Below are positions 46,860-56,617 of a DNA stretch of 64,000 bases, one piece after another. The stretch is from the NCBI RefSeq assembly GCF_022370755.2, contig NZ_CP092364.2, positions 5,828,001 through 5,892,000 of the forward strand, read 5' to 3'. Numbering within the stretch: the first letter of the stretch is position 1; each line of letters begins with the position of its first letter. A model generated the notes under the pieces. It made no database searches. It had not been told where the DNA came from and was given only the letters and a program-made list of their open reading frames with translations. This stretch comes from Mycolicibacterium goodii (GTDB taxonomy: Bacteria; Actinomycetota; Actinomycetes; Mycobacteriales; Mycobacteriaceae). The position numbers were made by a program, and so were the translations under genes.

Positions 46860-47958
46860 CTTCTTCAGCCTGGACATCATCTATTACCCGGTGTCGGCGA
46901 TCATGTGGGTCTGGTACAAGGCGTTCGCCTTCCTGCTGGGCCCCACCAACTTCTTCGCGTGGGCACTGTCGGTGATGTTCCTGGTGTTCACGCTGCGCGC
47001 CATCCTGTACAAGCCGTTCGTCAAGCAGATCCGCACGACGCGCCAGATGCAGGAACTGCAGCCGCAGATCAAGGCGCTCCAGAAGAAGTACGGCAAGGAC
47101 CGCCAGCGCATGGCGCTCGAGATGCAGAAGCTGCAGCGCGAACACGGGTTCAACCCGATCCTCGGCTGTCTGCCGATGCTCGCGCAGGTGCCGGTGTTCC
47201 TCGGCCTCTACCACGTGCTGATGTCGTTCAACCGGACCCAGACCGGTATCGGTCGGCTGGGTCTGTCGGTGGAGGAGAACCGGTCGCTGGGCAACTACGT
47301 CTTCAGCGCGACCGACGTGCAGCACTTCCTCGACGCGAACCTGTTCGGCGCGCCGCTCGGGGCGACCATGATCCAGCAGCACGGCCTTGAGGCGTTCACC
47401 GAATTCAACCGGTTGGCCGTCATCGCCGTCGGTGTGCCGATCATGATCCTCGCCGGTATCGCCACGCACTTCAACAGCCGGGCCTCGGTCGCGCGTCAGA
47501 GCGTCGAGGCCGCGGCGAACCCGCAGACCGCGATGATGAACAAGCTCGCGCTCTACGTGTTCCCTCTCGGCGTCGTCGTGGGCGGTCCGTTCCTTCCGCT
47601 TGCCGTGATCATGTACTGGCTCGCGAACAACATCTGGACCTACGGCCAGCAGCACTACGTGTTCGGCAAGATCGAGAAGGAAGAGGAAGCCAAGAAGGCC
47701 GAGATGCTGGAGCGCCGGGCGGCGAATGCGCCGGCGCCGGGGGCGAAGCCCACCCGGGCGAAGAAGTCTCAAGGCACGGCGGAGGCCGCGGGCGCGAAGA
47801 CGGCCGCGGAGGGTTCCGAGACGAGTGAGCCGACCACAGATTCAGGCGCGACGGGTACGTCGGGCTCCGCGGGGTCGTCGGGTGCGTCTTCGTCGGGTGC
47901 ATCGCAGACGAATCGGACGCCCAGGCCGGGAGCGCGCCCCAAGAAGCGGAAACGATGA
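46852..47958 (+). CDS. yidC: Membrane protein insertase YidC
   Basis: YidC/Oxa1 insertase, 368 aa, which inserts proteins into the cytoplasmic membrane. It begins with an N-terminal membrane segment ([26 protein letters not shown]) and has the conserved cytoplasmic helical hairpin ([20 protein letters not shown], about residues 60-79), followed by further membrane segments to about residue 265. The last ~100 residues are a Lys-, Ala- and Ser-rich tail ending PKKRKR, suited to ribosome contact. GTG start at 46852 with GAGGGGAG ten bases upstream; the open frame before it is yidD read in another frame. Confidence 0.95.
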   Translation: MFNFFSLDIIYYPVSAIMWVWYKAFAFLLGPTNFFAWALSVMFLVFTLRAILYKPFVKQIRTTRQMQELQPQIKALQKKYGKDRQRMALEMQKLQREHGFNPILGCLPMLAQVPVFLGLYHVLMSFNRTQTGIGRLGLSVEENRSLGNYVFSATDVQHFLDANLFGAPLGATMIQQHGLEAFTEFNRLAVIAVGVPIMILAGIATHFNSRASVARQSVEAAANPQTAMMNKLALYVFPLGVVVGGPFLPLAVIMYWLANNIWTYGQQHYVFGKIEKEEEAKKAEMLERRAANAPAPGAKPTRAKKSQGTAEAAGAKTAAEGSETSEPTTDSGATGTSGSAGSSGASSSGASQTNRTPRPGARPKKRKR

Positions 47959-47993
47959 CCAGTTCCGACTGGCACAAGTAGGGAGAGACGGAT

Positions 47994-49314
<1,321 letters not shown>

Positions 49315-49316
49315 GC

Positions 49317-50288
49317 ATGGGTTCGGGTCAGAGCGAAGGACGAGGCGTGGCGCAGAAGCCGGATGTTTCACGTGAAACATGGGACGCCGCGACCTCGACA
49401 TGGGTGACCGATGCGGCGATGGACACACCGATCGCGGCGGAAGCCGAGCAGGCGACCCGCGTCCTCCACAGCTCCGCGCGCCGCCAGTTGCCGCGTCCCG
49501 AGCGACAGCGGGTGTTCACCATCGCCAACCAGAAGGGTGGGGTCGGCAAGACCACCACGGCGGTCAACGTCGCGGCGGCCCTGGCCCTGCAGGGGCTCCG
49601 GACACTCGTCATCGATCTGGACCCCCAGGGCAACGCGAGCACCGCGTTGAGCATCGAGCACCGCCCGGGCACACCGTCGTCGTACGAGGTCCTCATCGGT
49701 GAGATCCCGGTGGAGGAAGCGCTCCAGCGGAGCCCGCACAACGAACGGCTGTACTGCATCCCGGCGACCATCGACCTGGCCGGTGCCGAGATCGAGTTGG
49801 TCAGCATGGTGGCGCGTGAAGGTCGGCTCCGCACGGCACTGGCGGAGCTGAAGAACCACAATTTCGACTATGTGTTCATCGACTGCCCGCCGTCGCTCGG
49901 ACTGCTCACCATCAACGCGCTCGTCGCGGCGCCCGAGGTGCTGATCCCCATCCAGTGCGAGTACTACGCCCTGGAGGGAGTGGGTCAGCTCCTGCGCAAC
50001 ATCGAGATGGTCAAGGCACACCTCAACCCCGAGCTCTCGGTGTCCACCGTCATCCTCACCATGTACGACGGGCGCACCAAGCTCGCCGACCAGGTGGCCG
50101 AGGACGTCCGGGAACACTTCGGTGACAAGGTGCTAAGGACTGTGATCCCCCGCAGCGTGAAGGTCTCCGAAGCGCCCGGCTACGGCATGACGATCCTCAA
50201 CTACGACCCCGGTTCACGTGGAGCACTGAGCTATCTCGATGCGAGTCGGGAGATCGCCGAGCGTGGGGCGCCACCGCGGCAGCAATAG
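49317..50288 (+). CDS. parA: Chromosome partitioning ATPase ParA
   Basis: Walker-type ATPase that moves ParB-parS complexes and segregates origins, 323 aa. Deviant Walker [10 protein letters not shown] (in [19 protein letters not shown]), [11 protein letters not shown], and [15 protein letters not shown] are present. The ATG at 49317 has GCAGGAG at good spacing; an ATG two codons upstream (49311) overlaps the rsmG stop but lies too close to that site. The N-terminal VSRETW is encoded by the second parS site. Confidence 0.95.
   Translation: MGSGQSEGRGVAQKPDVSRETWDAATSTWVTDAAMDTPIAAEAEQATRVLHSSARRQLPRPERQRVFTIANQKGGVGKTTTAVNVAAALALQGLRTLVIDLDPQGNASTALSIEHRPGTPSSYEVLIGEIPVEEALQRSPHNERLYCIPATIDLAGAEIELVSMVAREGRLRTALAELKNHNFDYVFIDCPPSLGLLTINALVAAPEVLIPIQCEYYALEGVGQLLRNIEMVKAHLNPELSVSTVILTMYDGRTKLADQVAEDVREHFGDKVLRTVIPRSVKVSEAPGYGMTILNYDPGSRGALSYLDASREIAERGAPPRQQ
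49364..49379. promoter_or_regulatory. parS: parS centromere site (within parA)
   Basis: Second perfect TGTTTCACGTGAAACA palindrome, 765 bp from the first, inside the N-terminal coding part of parA where it is read as DVSRET. ParB bound here could affect parA expression. Confidence 0.95.
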
Positions 50289-50341
50289 CGGGACATGATC
50301 GACAGTCGTATAGCGGATGCAGAGATGAGCAGGAGACGACC

Positions 50342-51403
50342 ATGAATCAGCCGGCACGCAAGCGTAGTGGCCTCGGTAGGGGACTGGCAGCTCTCATCCC
50401 CACCGGCCCGGTCGACGGGGCACCCGACGGGTTGAGCCCGAAGATCGGTGCCACGGCAGCCGACGTTCTCATGGGCGGGGCGCCGTCCGCACCCGCTGGG
50501 CCGCCCGCGCCCGCCGGCCCGTCCGGCGCCGGGGCGATGTCTGACGACTCCGACGCCGCTCCGGCGGTCCAGCCGTTGGACCGCGACGAGGTCGGTGCGA
50601 CGTACCGCGAGATCCCCCCGACGGCGATCGAGCCGAACCCGCGTCAGCCTCGCCAGGTGTTCGACGACGAGGCGCTGGCCGAACTCGTGCATTCGATCCG
50701 TGAGTTCGGTCTCATGCAGCCGATCGTGGTCCGCGAGGTCGAACCCAAGGGCGACATCCGCTACCAGATCGTCATGGGGGAGCGGCGGTGGCGTGCGGCC
50801 CAGAAGGCCGGGCTCGACGTGATCCCGGCGATCGTGCGCGAGACCGCCGACGACGGAATGCTGCGCGACGCGTTGCTGGAGAACATCCACCGCGTGCAGC
50901 TGAACCCGCTCGAAGAGGCGTCCGCCTATCAGCAACTGCTCGACGAGTTCGGGGTCACCCACGATGAACTTGCGGCGCGCATCGGGCGGTCCCGACCGCT
51001 CATCTCGAACATGATCCGCCTGCTGCGTCTGCCGATCGCGGTGCAGCGTCGGGTCGCAGCAGGCGTGCTGTCCGCGGGTCATGCCCGGGCGTTGTTGGCT
51101 CTCGAAGGCGGCCCCGAGGCACAGGAGGAGCTCGCGGCACGCATCGTCGCCGAGGGGCTGTCCGTCCGGGCCACCGAGGAGGCCGTGACCCTCGCGAACC
51201 GTGAGGGGAAGACCGCCCCTGCCCCGCGACGCAAGCCCATTCAGATGCCGGGCCTGCAGGACGTCGCTGAACGGCTCTCGACGGCGTTCGACACCCGGGT
51301 CACCGTGAGCCTCGGCAAACGCAAGGGCAAGATCGTGGTGGAGTTCGGGTCGGTGGACGATCTGCAGCGCATTGTCGACCTGATGAGCGCCCAAGACGAG
51401 TGA
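50342..51403 (+). CDS. parB: Chromosome partitioning protein ParB
   Basis: CTP-dependent clamp protein that binds parS and spreads, 353 aa. N-terminal [13 protein letters not shown] box that contacts ParA; Pro/Ala-rich linker to about residue 75; CTPase domain with NPRQPR and GERRWRAA; helix-turn-helix [20 protein letters not shown]; and a C-terminal dimerisation domain after about residue 300. ATG with GCAGGAGAC upstream, 53 bp after parA. Confidence 0.96.
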   Translation: MNQPARKRSGLGRGLAALIPTGPVDGAPDGLSPKIGATAADVLMGGAPSAPAGPPAPAGPSGAGAMSDDSDAAPAVQPLDRDEVGATYREIPPTAIEPNPRQPRQVFDDEALAELVHSIREFGLMQPIVVREVEPKGDIRYQIVMGERRWRAAQKAGLDVIPAIVRETADDGMLRDALLENIHRVQLNPLEEASAYQQLLDEFGVTHDELAARIGRSRPLISNMIRLLRLPIAVQRRVAAGVLSAGHARALLALEGGPEAQEELAARIVAEGLSVRATEEAVTLANREGKTAPAPRRKPIQMPGLQDVAERLSTAFDTRVTVSLGKRKGKIVVEFGSVDDLQRIVDLMSAQDE

Positions 51404-51406
51404 AAC

Positions 51407-51434
51407 GGGACGACCAACCACACGCGGTCGTTCC
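51407..51434 (+). terminator. parB terminator hairpin
   Basis: Inverted repeat with 9-bp arms (51407-51415 and 51426-51434, one G-U pair) and a 10-base loop, three bases after the parB stop. No T run. The rest of 51404-51630 shows no gene and probably holds the promoter of the next gene. Confidence 0.5.
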
Positions 51435-51630
51435 GTCACTGTGACATATTGCCGGTCCACATACCACCCGCGGACCGGTGGCGAGAGTAAAGCTCTTGTG
51501 CACCAATCCTTTTGGGATGAGAGGCGGTTCAGATGAGATTTTCTGCCGGGACTGGGCCGATGGCCGCACACTCTCTTATCCTTGAGGGGCAGCCACGCAC
51601 CTTCAGCCCGCGTGAAGTCCGGAGAATTTA

Positions 51631-52371
51631 GTGTCGACACGAATAACGCCGCTTCGGCTCGAGGGTTTCGAGCAGCTGCCCAAGCATGCGCGTCGCTGCG
51701 TGTTCTGGGAGGTTGATCCGTCCACCGTGGCGGGGGAGGATCATCTGGCCGACCCGGAATTCGAGAAGGAAGCGTGGCTGTCCATGGTCATGCTCGAGTG
51801 GGGTTCCTGCGGCCAGCTCGCGGTGCAGGCGCCGTACAGCGACGATTTCGATGTTCCGATCACCGGCGACGAGCCGTGCCTGGGCTATGCCTTCTATGCG
51901 CCGCCGGCGTCGGTGCCACGCGCGCGTCTGTTCCCGACCGCGCCGGTGAGCGCGGACGCCATCCTGCTGACGACCGTCGGCGTCGATTCGGCCGAGTGCG
52001 CCGAGGACATGTCGGCAGGCCTGCTTTCCGCGGTGATCACCGATCTGGTGCGCCGCGGTGTGCGCGCGCTCGAGGCCTTCGCCTACACCACGGCGCTCAC
52101 CGAGCTCGAGGACCTCGCCGCGCTGCCCACCGAGCTTGCCCCGGTGGTGCAGGTGTTGGGGGACTGCACGGTTGCGCAGTGCATGCTCGACGCGGAGTTC
52201 CTCAAGGATGTCGGGTTCACGGTGGTTGCCGCACATCCGTACTTCCCCCGGCTGCGTCTCGAGCTGGACAAGGGCCTGGGTTGGAAGGCCGAGGTGGAGG
52301 CGGCATTGGAGCGTCTGCTCGAGCGCGCCCGTATGGAGGCACCGGTCGGCGCAGGCTCGTGTTTCCCGTGA
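51631..52371 (+). CDS. Putative acetyltransferase-like protein (GNAT type, Rv3916c counterpart)
   Basis: Protein of 246 aa found at this place next to parB in mycobacteria. The fold looks like a GNAT N-acetyltransferase: WLSMVMLEWGSCGQLAVQ (about residues 49-66), a central strand AILLTTVGVD, a helix SAGLLSAVITDLVRRGVRALEAF, and a late DVGFTVVAAHPYFPRLRLEL. The usual acetyl-CoA loop (Q/RxxGxG/A) is not clearly conserved, so catalytic activity is uncertain. GTG at 51631 with GGAGAA upstream. Substrate unknown. Confidence 0.75.
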   Translation: MSTRITPLRLEGFEQLPKHARRCVFWEVDPSTVAGEDHLADPEFEKEAWLSMVMLEWGSCGQLAVQAPYSDDFDVPITGDEPCLGYAFYAPPASVPRARLFPTAPVSADAILLTTVGVDSAECAEDMSAGLLSAVITDLVRRGVRALEAFAYTTALTELEDLAALPTELAPVVQVLGDCTVAQCMLDAEFLKDVGFTVVAAHPYFPRLRLELDKGLGWKAEVEAALERLLERARMEAPVGAGSCFP

Positions 52372-52406
52372 GCTGAGGCAGCTTCTCGTACAACAATTCC
52401 GGGCAG

Positions 52407-52440
52407 AAAAAGAACCGCAACCCGTAATGGATTGCGGCTC
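52407..52440 (-). terminator. Intrinsic terminator after cwlM
   Basis: On the minus strand, 12-bp arms (52440-52429 and 52423-52412, two G-U pairs) around a 5-base loop are followed directly by a T run (TTTTT). This is a textbook intrinsic terminator, unusual in a mycobacterium, 20 bp beyond the cwlM stop. Confidence 0.85.
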
Positions 52441-52460
52441 AGTGGATCACGCGGACAGGT

Positions 52461-53651
52461 TCAGGCGCCGCGACCGGCCTGCTCGACCGACAACTCGTGG
52501 GCGAGCAGTTCGGCAAATGTGAAAGTGCCTGTGGGCCGGTCGTTCTTGCCCAGCAGGTACAGACGCTTCACGGCCGCGAGAATGCCCTCGGCGACGGCGT
52601 CACGGGTCTGCGGAGACACCAACAGCCCACGGTCACCGGGATTGGTGATGTAGCCGACGTCGACCTGCACCGTGGGCATCCGGGTCAGGCGCAGCAGGTC
52701 CCAGGTGCGGCCGTGCGTGCGGCAATCCCGTAAACCGGTGCGCGCCACCACCTCCCGCTGGATGAAATCTGCGAGGTTGCGGCCGATGGTGGACACCGAG
52801 CCGTGTGAGTTGCCGAAGTGGAACGACGCGACACCGTTGGCAGCGGGGCTGGGCTGCGTCGCGCAGCGCAGGCTGATCATCAGATCGGCACCCACGCCGT
52901 TGGCGGTCTGTGCGCGTTCGGCATCCGAGGGGCTGCGGTTCGGCGGCCGCGACAAGACGGTGTCCATCCCGATCGCGGTCATCCGGCCCTCGAGCCGGCT
53001 GGCGAGATCCCACAGGATGTCGGCCTCACTGATCGGACCGTTGGGCCCCTGCATGATCAGGCCGTGGTCGGAACCCCCGCGGCCCGGATCGATGATGACC
53101 CGCTTCCCGGACAGCCGTGGGCCCGAACGGCGCACCAGTTCCTCTTCGCGGATGGCGTGCGGCGATCCGCCGGTGACACGCGAACCGAGGAAGTACAGCG
53201 AACGCAGTGTTTCCGGGCCGCAGATCCCGTCGGGATAGAGCCCGTACTCACGCTGATAGGACGTCAACGCGTTGTGCGTCTGCAGGCCGAAGTATCCGTC
53301 GACCAGGCCGGTGTAGAAACCCAGGTCCTGCAGTCGCGCCTGCAGCGTCGCCACGTCGTCGCCGTACATCGGCGCACCGAACTGGTGGGACAGGATGCGC
53401 GCGCCCAAGCGGTACGACGCCTCACGCAGGGCACGGTAGGTGGCCTCGCCGACAATTCCGTCGACCAGCAGGCCGCGGTGCTGCTGAAATGCGCGGACAG
53501 CATGGTCGAGCTCGTCGTCGAACACATCGAGCGCCACGTGGCGGCCGGTGCTCAGGTCGGCGTCGGGATTCTCGATGAGCCCGAGCGCTGCCAGTGCTGC
53601 CCGAATCTCGGTGACCGCACCGCCGCGATCACCGCGACGCAGACTCGACAT
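52461..53651 (-). CDS. cwlM: CwlM, amidase-like regulator of peptidoglycan synthesis
   Basis: 396 aa: two N-terminal peptidoglycan-binding repeats (about residues 1-75 and 90-155) and an amidase_3-like domain (about 175-370). In the amidase domain the first zinc His is Arg (VIIDPGRGGSD) and the usual SIHxN-type segment reads SLRCAT, so the zinc site is broken. This fits the established view that CwlM is not a hydrolase. It is a cytoplasmic protein which, phosphorylated by PknB near the C-terminus, activates MurA. Thr in GTFTFAELL (about residues 376-378) lies in the right region. ATG at 53651 has GGAGGGG seven bases upstream, so the longer frame to 53681 is rejected. Confidence 0.93.
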   Translation of the reverse strand: MSSLRRGDRGGAVTEIRAALAALGLIENPDADLSTGRHVALDVFDDELDHAVRAFQQHRGLLVDGIVGEATYRALREASYRLGARILSHQFGAPMYGDDVATLQARLQDLGFYTGLVDGYFGLQTHNALTSYQREYGLYPDGICGPETLRSLYFLGSRVTGGSPHAIREEELVRRSGPRLSGKRVIIDPGRGGSDHGLIMQGPNGPISEADILWDLASRLEGRMTAIGMDTVLSRPPNRSPSDAERAQTANGVGADLMISLRCATQPSPAANGVASFHFGNSHGSVSTIGRNLADFIQREVVARTGLRDCRTHGRTWDLLRLTRMPTVQVDVGYITNPGDRGLLVSPQTRDAVAEGILAAVKRLYLLGKNDRPTGTFTFAELLAHELSVEQAGRGA

Positions 53652-53740
53652 ACGGGGCCCCTCCAGGCTGGTTGACGGCAATCTGCCGGACTAGCTAGGC
53701 AGCATTGTCTCAGACTCCGACCCGAATCCGGAAAACGCCA

Positions 53741-53782
53741 GGCGGGTCCTGGAGAGCTCTCATGAGCTCCCAATGGCCCGCC
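53741..53782 (-). terminator. Possible trxC terminator hairpin
   Basis: Nested inverted repeats (GGCGGG at 53741-53746 with CCCGCC at 53777-53782, and an inner GAGAGCTC/GAGCTC pair) about 20 bp after the trxC stop. No T run; moderate support. The remaining bases between 53652 and 53801 show nothing else. Confidence 0.4.
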
Positions 53783-53801
53783 AATGTGCGGGCAACGCGC
53801 T

Positions 53802-54134
53802 CTACAGGGCGTCGGAGAGCTCGCGCAGCAGCGCGGCTTTGCCCTTGGCGCCCACGATGCGCTTCACCGGCGCGCCGTCCTTGAACAGGATCATGGTGGG
53901 GATCGACACGACCTGGAAATCGCGTGCGGTGGCCGGGTTGGCGTCGACGTCGAGCTTGGCGACGGTCAGCTCGTCGCTCTTCTCGGCCGCGATCTCCTCG
54001 AGCACCGGGGCCACCATCTTGCACGGACCGCACCAGGTGGCCCAGAAGTCGACCAGCACCGGCTTGGTGCTGTTCAGCACGTCGGTGGAGAACGAATCGT
54101 CGGTGACCGCTACGGTCGCGTTGTCCTCGCTCAT
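53802..54134 (-). CDS. trxC: Thioredoxin
   Basis: Thioredoxin of 110 aa with the redox motif WCGPC (in VDFWATWCGPCKMV, about residues 28-41) and the cis-proline segment SIPTMILFKDG. It reduces disulfides in the cytoplasm. Encoded 34 bp after trxB on the same strand, so reduced directly by its operon partner. It is called trxC in M. tuberculosis and trxA elsewhere. Confidence 0.96.
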   Translation of the reverse strand: MSEDNATVAVTDDSFSTDVLNSTKPVLVDFWATWCGPCKMVAPVLEEIAAEKSDELTVAKLDVDANPATARDFQVVSIPTMILFKDGAPVKRIVGAKGKAALLRELSDAL

Positions 54135-54168
54135 GGATGTCTCCTGTCAGATCGAAAGTTGTTGTGTG

Positions 54169-55104
54169 TCAGTCTTGTTCGGCGAGCCAACGCTCGGCGT
54201 CGATGGAGGCCGCACAGCCGCTGCCCGCGGCGGTGATGGCCTGGCGGTAGGTGTGGTCGACCAGATCGCCCGCGGCGAACACGCCGTCGATCGACGTGTA
54301 GGTGGTGCGGCCACGAACCTTGACGTAGCCCTCGTCGTCGAGCTCGACCTGCCCGCGCACGAGTTCCGAACGCGGATCGTGACCGATCGCGACGAACACA
54401 CCGGTGACGTCGAGCTTGGACTCCTCGCCGGTCACGGTGTCGCGCAGACGGACGCCAGTCACCTTCGGATCACCCTCGATCTGGGCGATCTCGGTGTTGG
54501 TCAGGAACGTGATCTTCTCGTTGGCGCGGGCCCGCTCCAGCATGATCTTGGACGCGCGGAACTCGTCGCGGCGGTGGATCAACGTCACACTGCGCGCGAA
54601 GCGTGTGAGGAATGTCGCCTCCTCCATGGCGGAGTCACCGCCACCGACCACCACGATGTCCTGGTCGCGGAAGAAGAAGCCGTCACAGGTGGCGCAGGTG
54701 CTCACACCCATGCCGGTCAACGCTTCTTCCCCTGGCACACCGAGGTGACGCGCGGCCGCGCCCATCGCCAGGATCACCGCGCGGGCCTGGTGGGTCTCGT
54801 CGCCGACGACGACGGTCTTGACGGGGCCCTCGAGTTGTACGGCGTCGACATCCTCCATGCGCAGGTCCGCACCGAACCGCAGGGCCTGCTCACGCATCTG
54901 ATCCATCAGTTCCGGACCCGTGATGCCCTCGCGGAAGCCCGGGTAGTTCTCCACCTCGGTGGTGGTCATCAACGCGCCGCCGAACTGTGTGCCCTCGAAC
55001 ACCAGGGGCTTGAGTTGGGCGCGGGCCGCATAGATCGCGGCGGTGTAACCGGCCGGACCGGATCCGATGATGATGACGTCGTGAACCGTCTGTGAAGTGG
55101 ACAT
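54169..55104 (-). CDS. trxB: Thioredoxin reductase
   Basis: NADPH-dependent flavoprotein, 311 aa, of the low-molecular-weight type. FAD site [19 protein letters not shown] (about residues 11-29), redox CATC in [10 protein letters not shown] (about 135-144), NADPH site [13 protein letters not shown], and FAD-binding [10 protein letters not shown] near the end. Operon with trxC, downstream of the sigM/anti-sigma genes, a link known for M. tuberculosis as well. Confidence 0.97.
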   Translation of the reverse strand: MSTSQTVHDVIIIGSGPAGYTAAIYAARAQLKPLVFEGTQFGGALMTTTEVENYPGFREGITGPELMDQMREQALRFGADLRMEDVDAVQLEGPVKTVVVGDETHQARAVILAMGAAARHLGVPGEEALTGMGVSTCATCDGFFFRDQDIVVVGGGDSAMEEATFLTRFARSVTLIHRRDEFRASKIMLERARANEKITFLTNTEIAQIEGDPKVTGVRLRDTVTGEESKLDVTGVFVAIGHDPRSELVRGQVELDDEGYVKVRGRTTYTSIDGVFAAGDLVDHTYRQAITAAGSGCAASIDAERWLAEQD

Positions 55105-55208
55105 ATGGGCCTTTCCGCCGGAAATTTCCCGGCACCGTCAACAACACCAGCCTATGCTGCGCTGTTCCCGTCAGACGTGTGGGACAGCACGCATGCTTTG
55201 CTGCAAGC

Positions 55209-55946
55209 CTACGGACGCGCGTGCGGTTGCCGGACGACCGTCTGGGCGAGCGGTTGGGATGTCGTGCCCCGTTCGCAGTCCGCCGGCACCACGAGTGCCA
55301 CGATCGTGTCGGGCCGGTCGTCGGCCAGCAGGATCAGCACCCCGGTCCGGCCGGCGACGTCGTGCGGGCGGGCGCCGAGGACGAGCACACCCGGCGGATA
55401 ACCGAGGGCGGCCAGGCAGCCGGTCCGGCGCACCGGATCGCCCAACGCCCCGTAGTCGGGCGGTGTCGAGAGGACCGCGAGCAGTTGCGGTTCGGTGAGG
55501 CCGACATCGGACGGCCGAGGTTTCGCGGTGATGTGGCCGAACTGCGCGGTCGGAGCCTGCGGCGGCGGGTCCGGCCGCTGCAGCATGACGATCCCGACTC
55601 CGACGGCGAGCAGAGCCGCACAGCTGCCGACGATCGCGCCGACGCGGCGCCAGCGGCGCAACCGCGACGGGGAGTCCGCGGTCCGCAGCGCCGCGATCAA
55701 CTTGTCGCTGACGTCGGCAGGTACGGGCGGCGCCGACTCGGCACCGGATTCACCGAGTTCGGCGATCTCGCGACGAACCCGGTCCAGCGCCGCGAGCATG
55801 CGTGCGGCGTCGGGATCGTCGCGCACCCGTCGGCGCACCCGGGCGGCGGTGGCGTCGTCGAGGAGACCGGCCTGCAGGTCGGCGAGCAGCTCAGGGGTGA
55901 TCGGCCCCTCGATAGGCGCTGGTCGCGGGCTGCGGTTCATCGCCAT
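55209..55946 (-). CDS. rsmA: Anti-sigma-M factor (RsmA-like membrane protein)
   Basis: Protein of about 245 aa paired with sigM (Rv3912 counterpart). Cytoplasmic part about residues 1-105 (LADLQAGLLDDATAARVRRRV and nearby), one membrane helix VGAIVGSCAALLAVGVGIVML near residues 112-132, and an external domain of about 110 residues with two Cys (RRTGCLAALG, VPADCERG). The start is taken at ATG 55946; ATG 55940 is equally possible. Neither has a strong ribosome site, and the gene overlaps sigM by about 55 bp, so translation is probably coupled. It would hold SigM at the membrane. Confidence 0.82.
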   Translation of the reverse strand: MAMNRSPRPAPIEGPITPELLADLQAGLLDDATAARVRRRVRDDPDAARMLAALDRVRREIAELGESGAESAPPVPADVSDKLIAALRTADSPSRLRRWRRVGAIVGSCAALLAVGVGIVMLQRPDPPPQAPTAQFGHITAKPRPSDVGLTEPQLLAVLSTPPDYGALGDPVRRTGCLAALGYPPGVLVLGARPHDVAGRTGVLILLADDRPDTIVALVVPADCERGTTSQPLAQTVVRQPHARP

Positions 55947-56517
55947 CAAAATACTGCAGCGTGCGGGCCAGTTTGGCCCTGGCGCGGGCACACCGGCTCT
56001 TGACGGTGCCCTCGGCGACGCCGAGCAGCCGCGCCGTCTCGGCCACCGAATAGCCCTGCATGTCGACCGCGACGACCGCTGCGCGCTGGTCGACCGGCAG
56101 CTGCAGCAGGGCACGCTCCACCACGATCGCGGTGGCAACGCGCGGCGCCGGATCACCGGCCGGATCGCGGAGGTGGTCGACGTGACCCAACTCGACGTAG
56201 TGCGTGGCCGAGGGCCGAGACCTCGCGCGGCGCAGGCGGTCCAGGCACGTGTTGACCACGATGCGGTGCAGCCAGCTGCTCACCGCGGAGTCGAACCGGA
56301 ACGTCGCCGCCGTGCGGTGTGCCTTGAGCAAGGCCTCCTGAACGACATCGTCGACGTCGTCGAGGTGATTGCTCGTGAGGTAGGCGAGCCGGCGAAGCTG
56401 GCTGTGGTGTCGCAACACCAGTTCCTCGAAGGCGTACCGGTCGCCCGCGACATGGGCGGCGAGCAGTTCGGCATCCGAGCGACTGTGCGCCGCCTCCGCG
56501 AACTCTCCCCGTCCCAC
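55891..56517 (-). CDS. sigM: ECF sigma factor SigM
   Basis: Extracytoplasmic-function sigma factor, 208 aa. Region 2 (about residues 28-97) includes DVDDVVQEALLKAH and SWLHRIVVNTCLDRLRR. Region 4 (about 137-190) includes LPVDQRAAVVAVDMQGYSVAE and a helix-turn-helix GVAEGTVKSRCARARAKL. GTG start at 56517. It lies head to tail with its presumed anti-sigma factor. In M. tuberculosis SigM controls some ESAT-6-like secreted proteins; targets here are not visible. Confidence 0.93.
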   Translation of the reverse strand: MGRGEFAEAAHSRSDAELLAAHVAGDRYAFEELVLRHHSQLRRLAYLTSNHLDDVDDVVQEALLKAHRTAATFRFDSAVSSWLHRIVVNTCLDRLRRARSRPSATHYVELGHVDHLRDPAGDPAPRVATAIVVERALLQLPVDQRAAVVAVDMQGYSVAETARLLGVAEGTVKSRCARARAKLARTLQYFDGDEPQPATSAYRGADHP

Positions 56518-56617
56518 AAGCCGAACCTAAACGGTGTCACGGCACATTCCGGACACTTGTTTCGGCGGCAGGCGTGAACCGCGAGGTCAGCGCGCCTTGA
56601 CGGTTGGGGATAACCGG

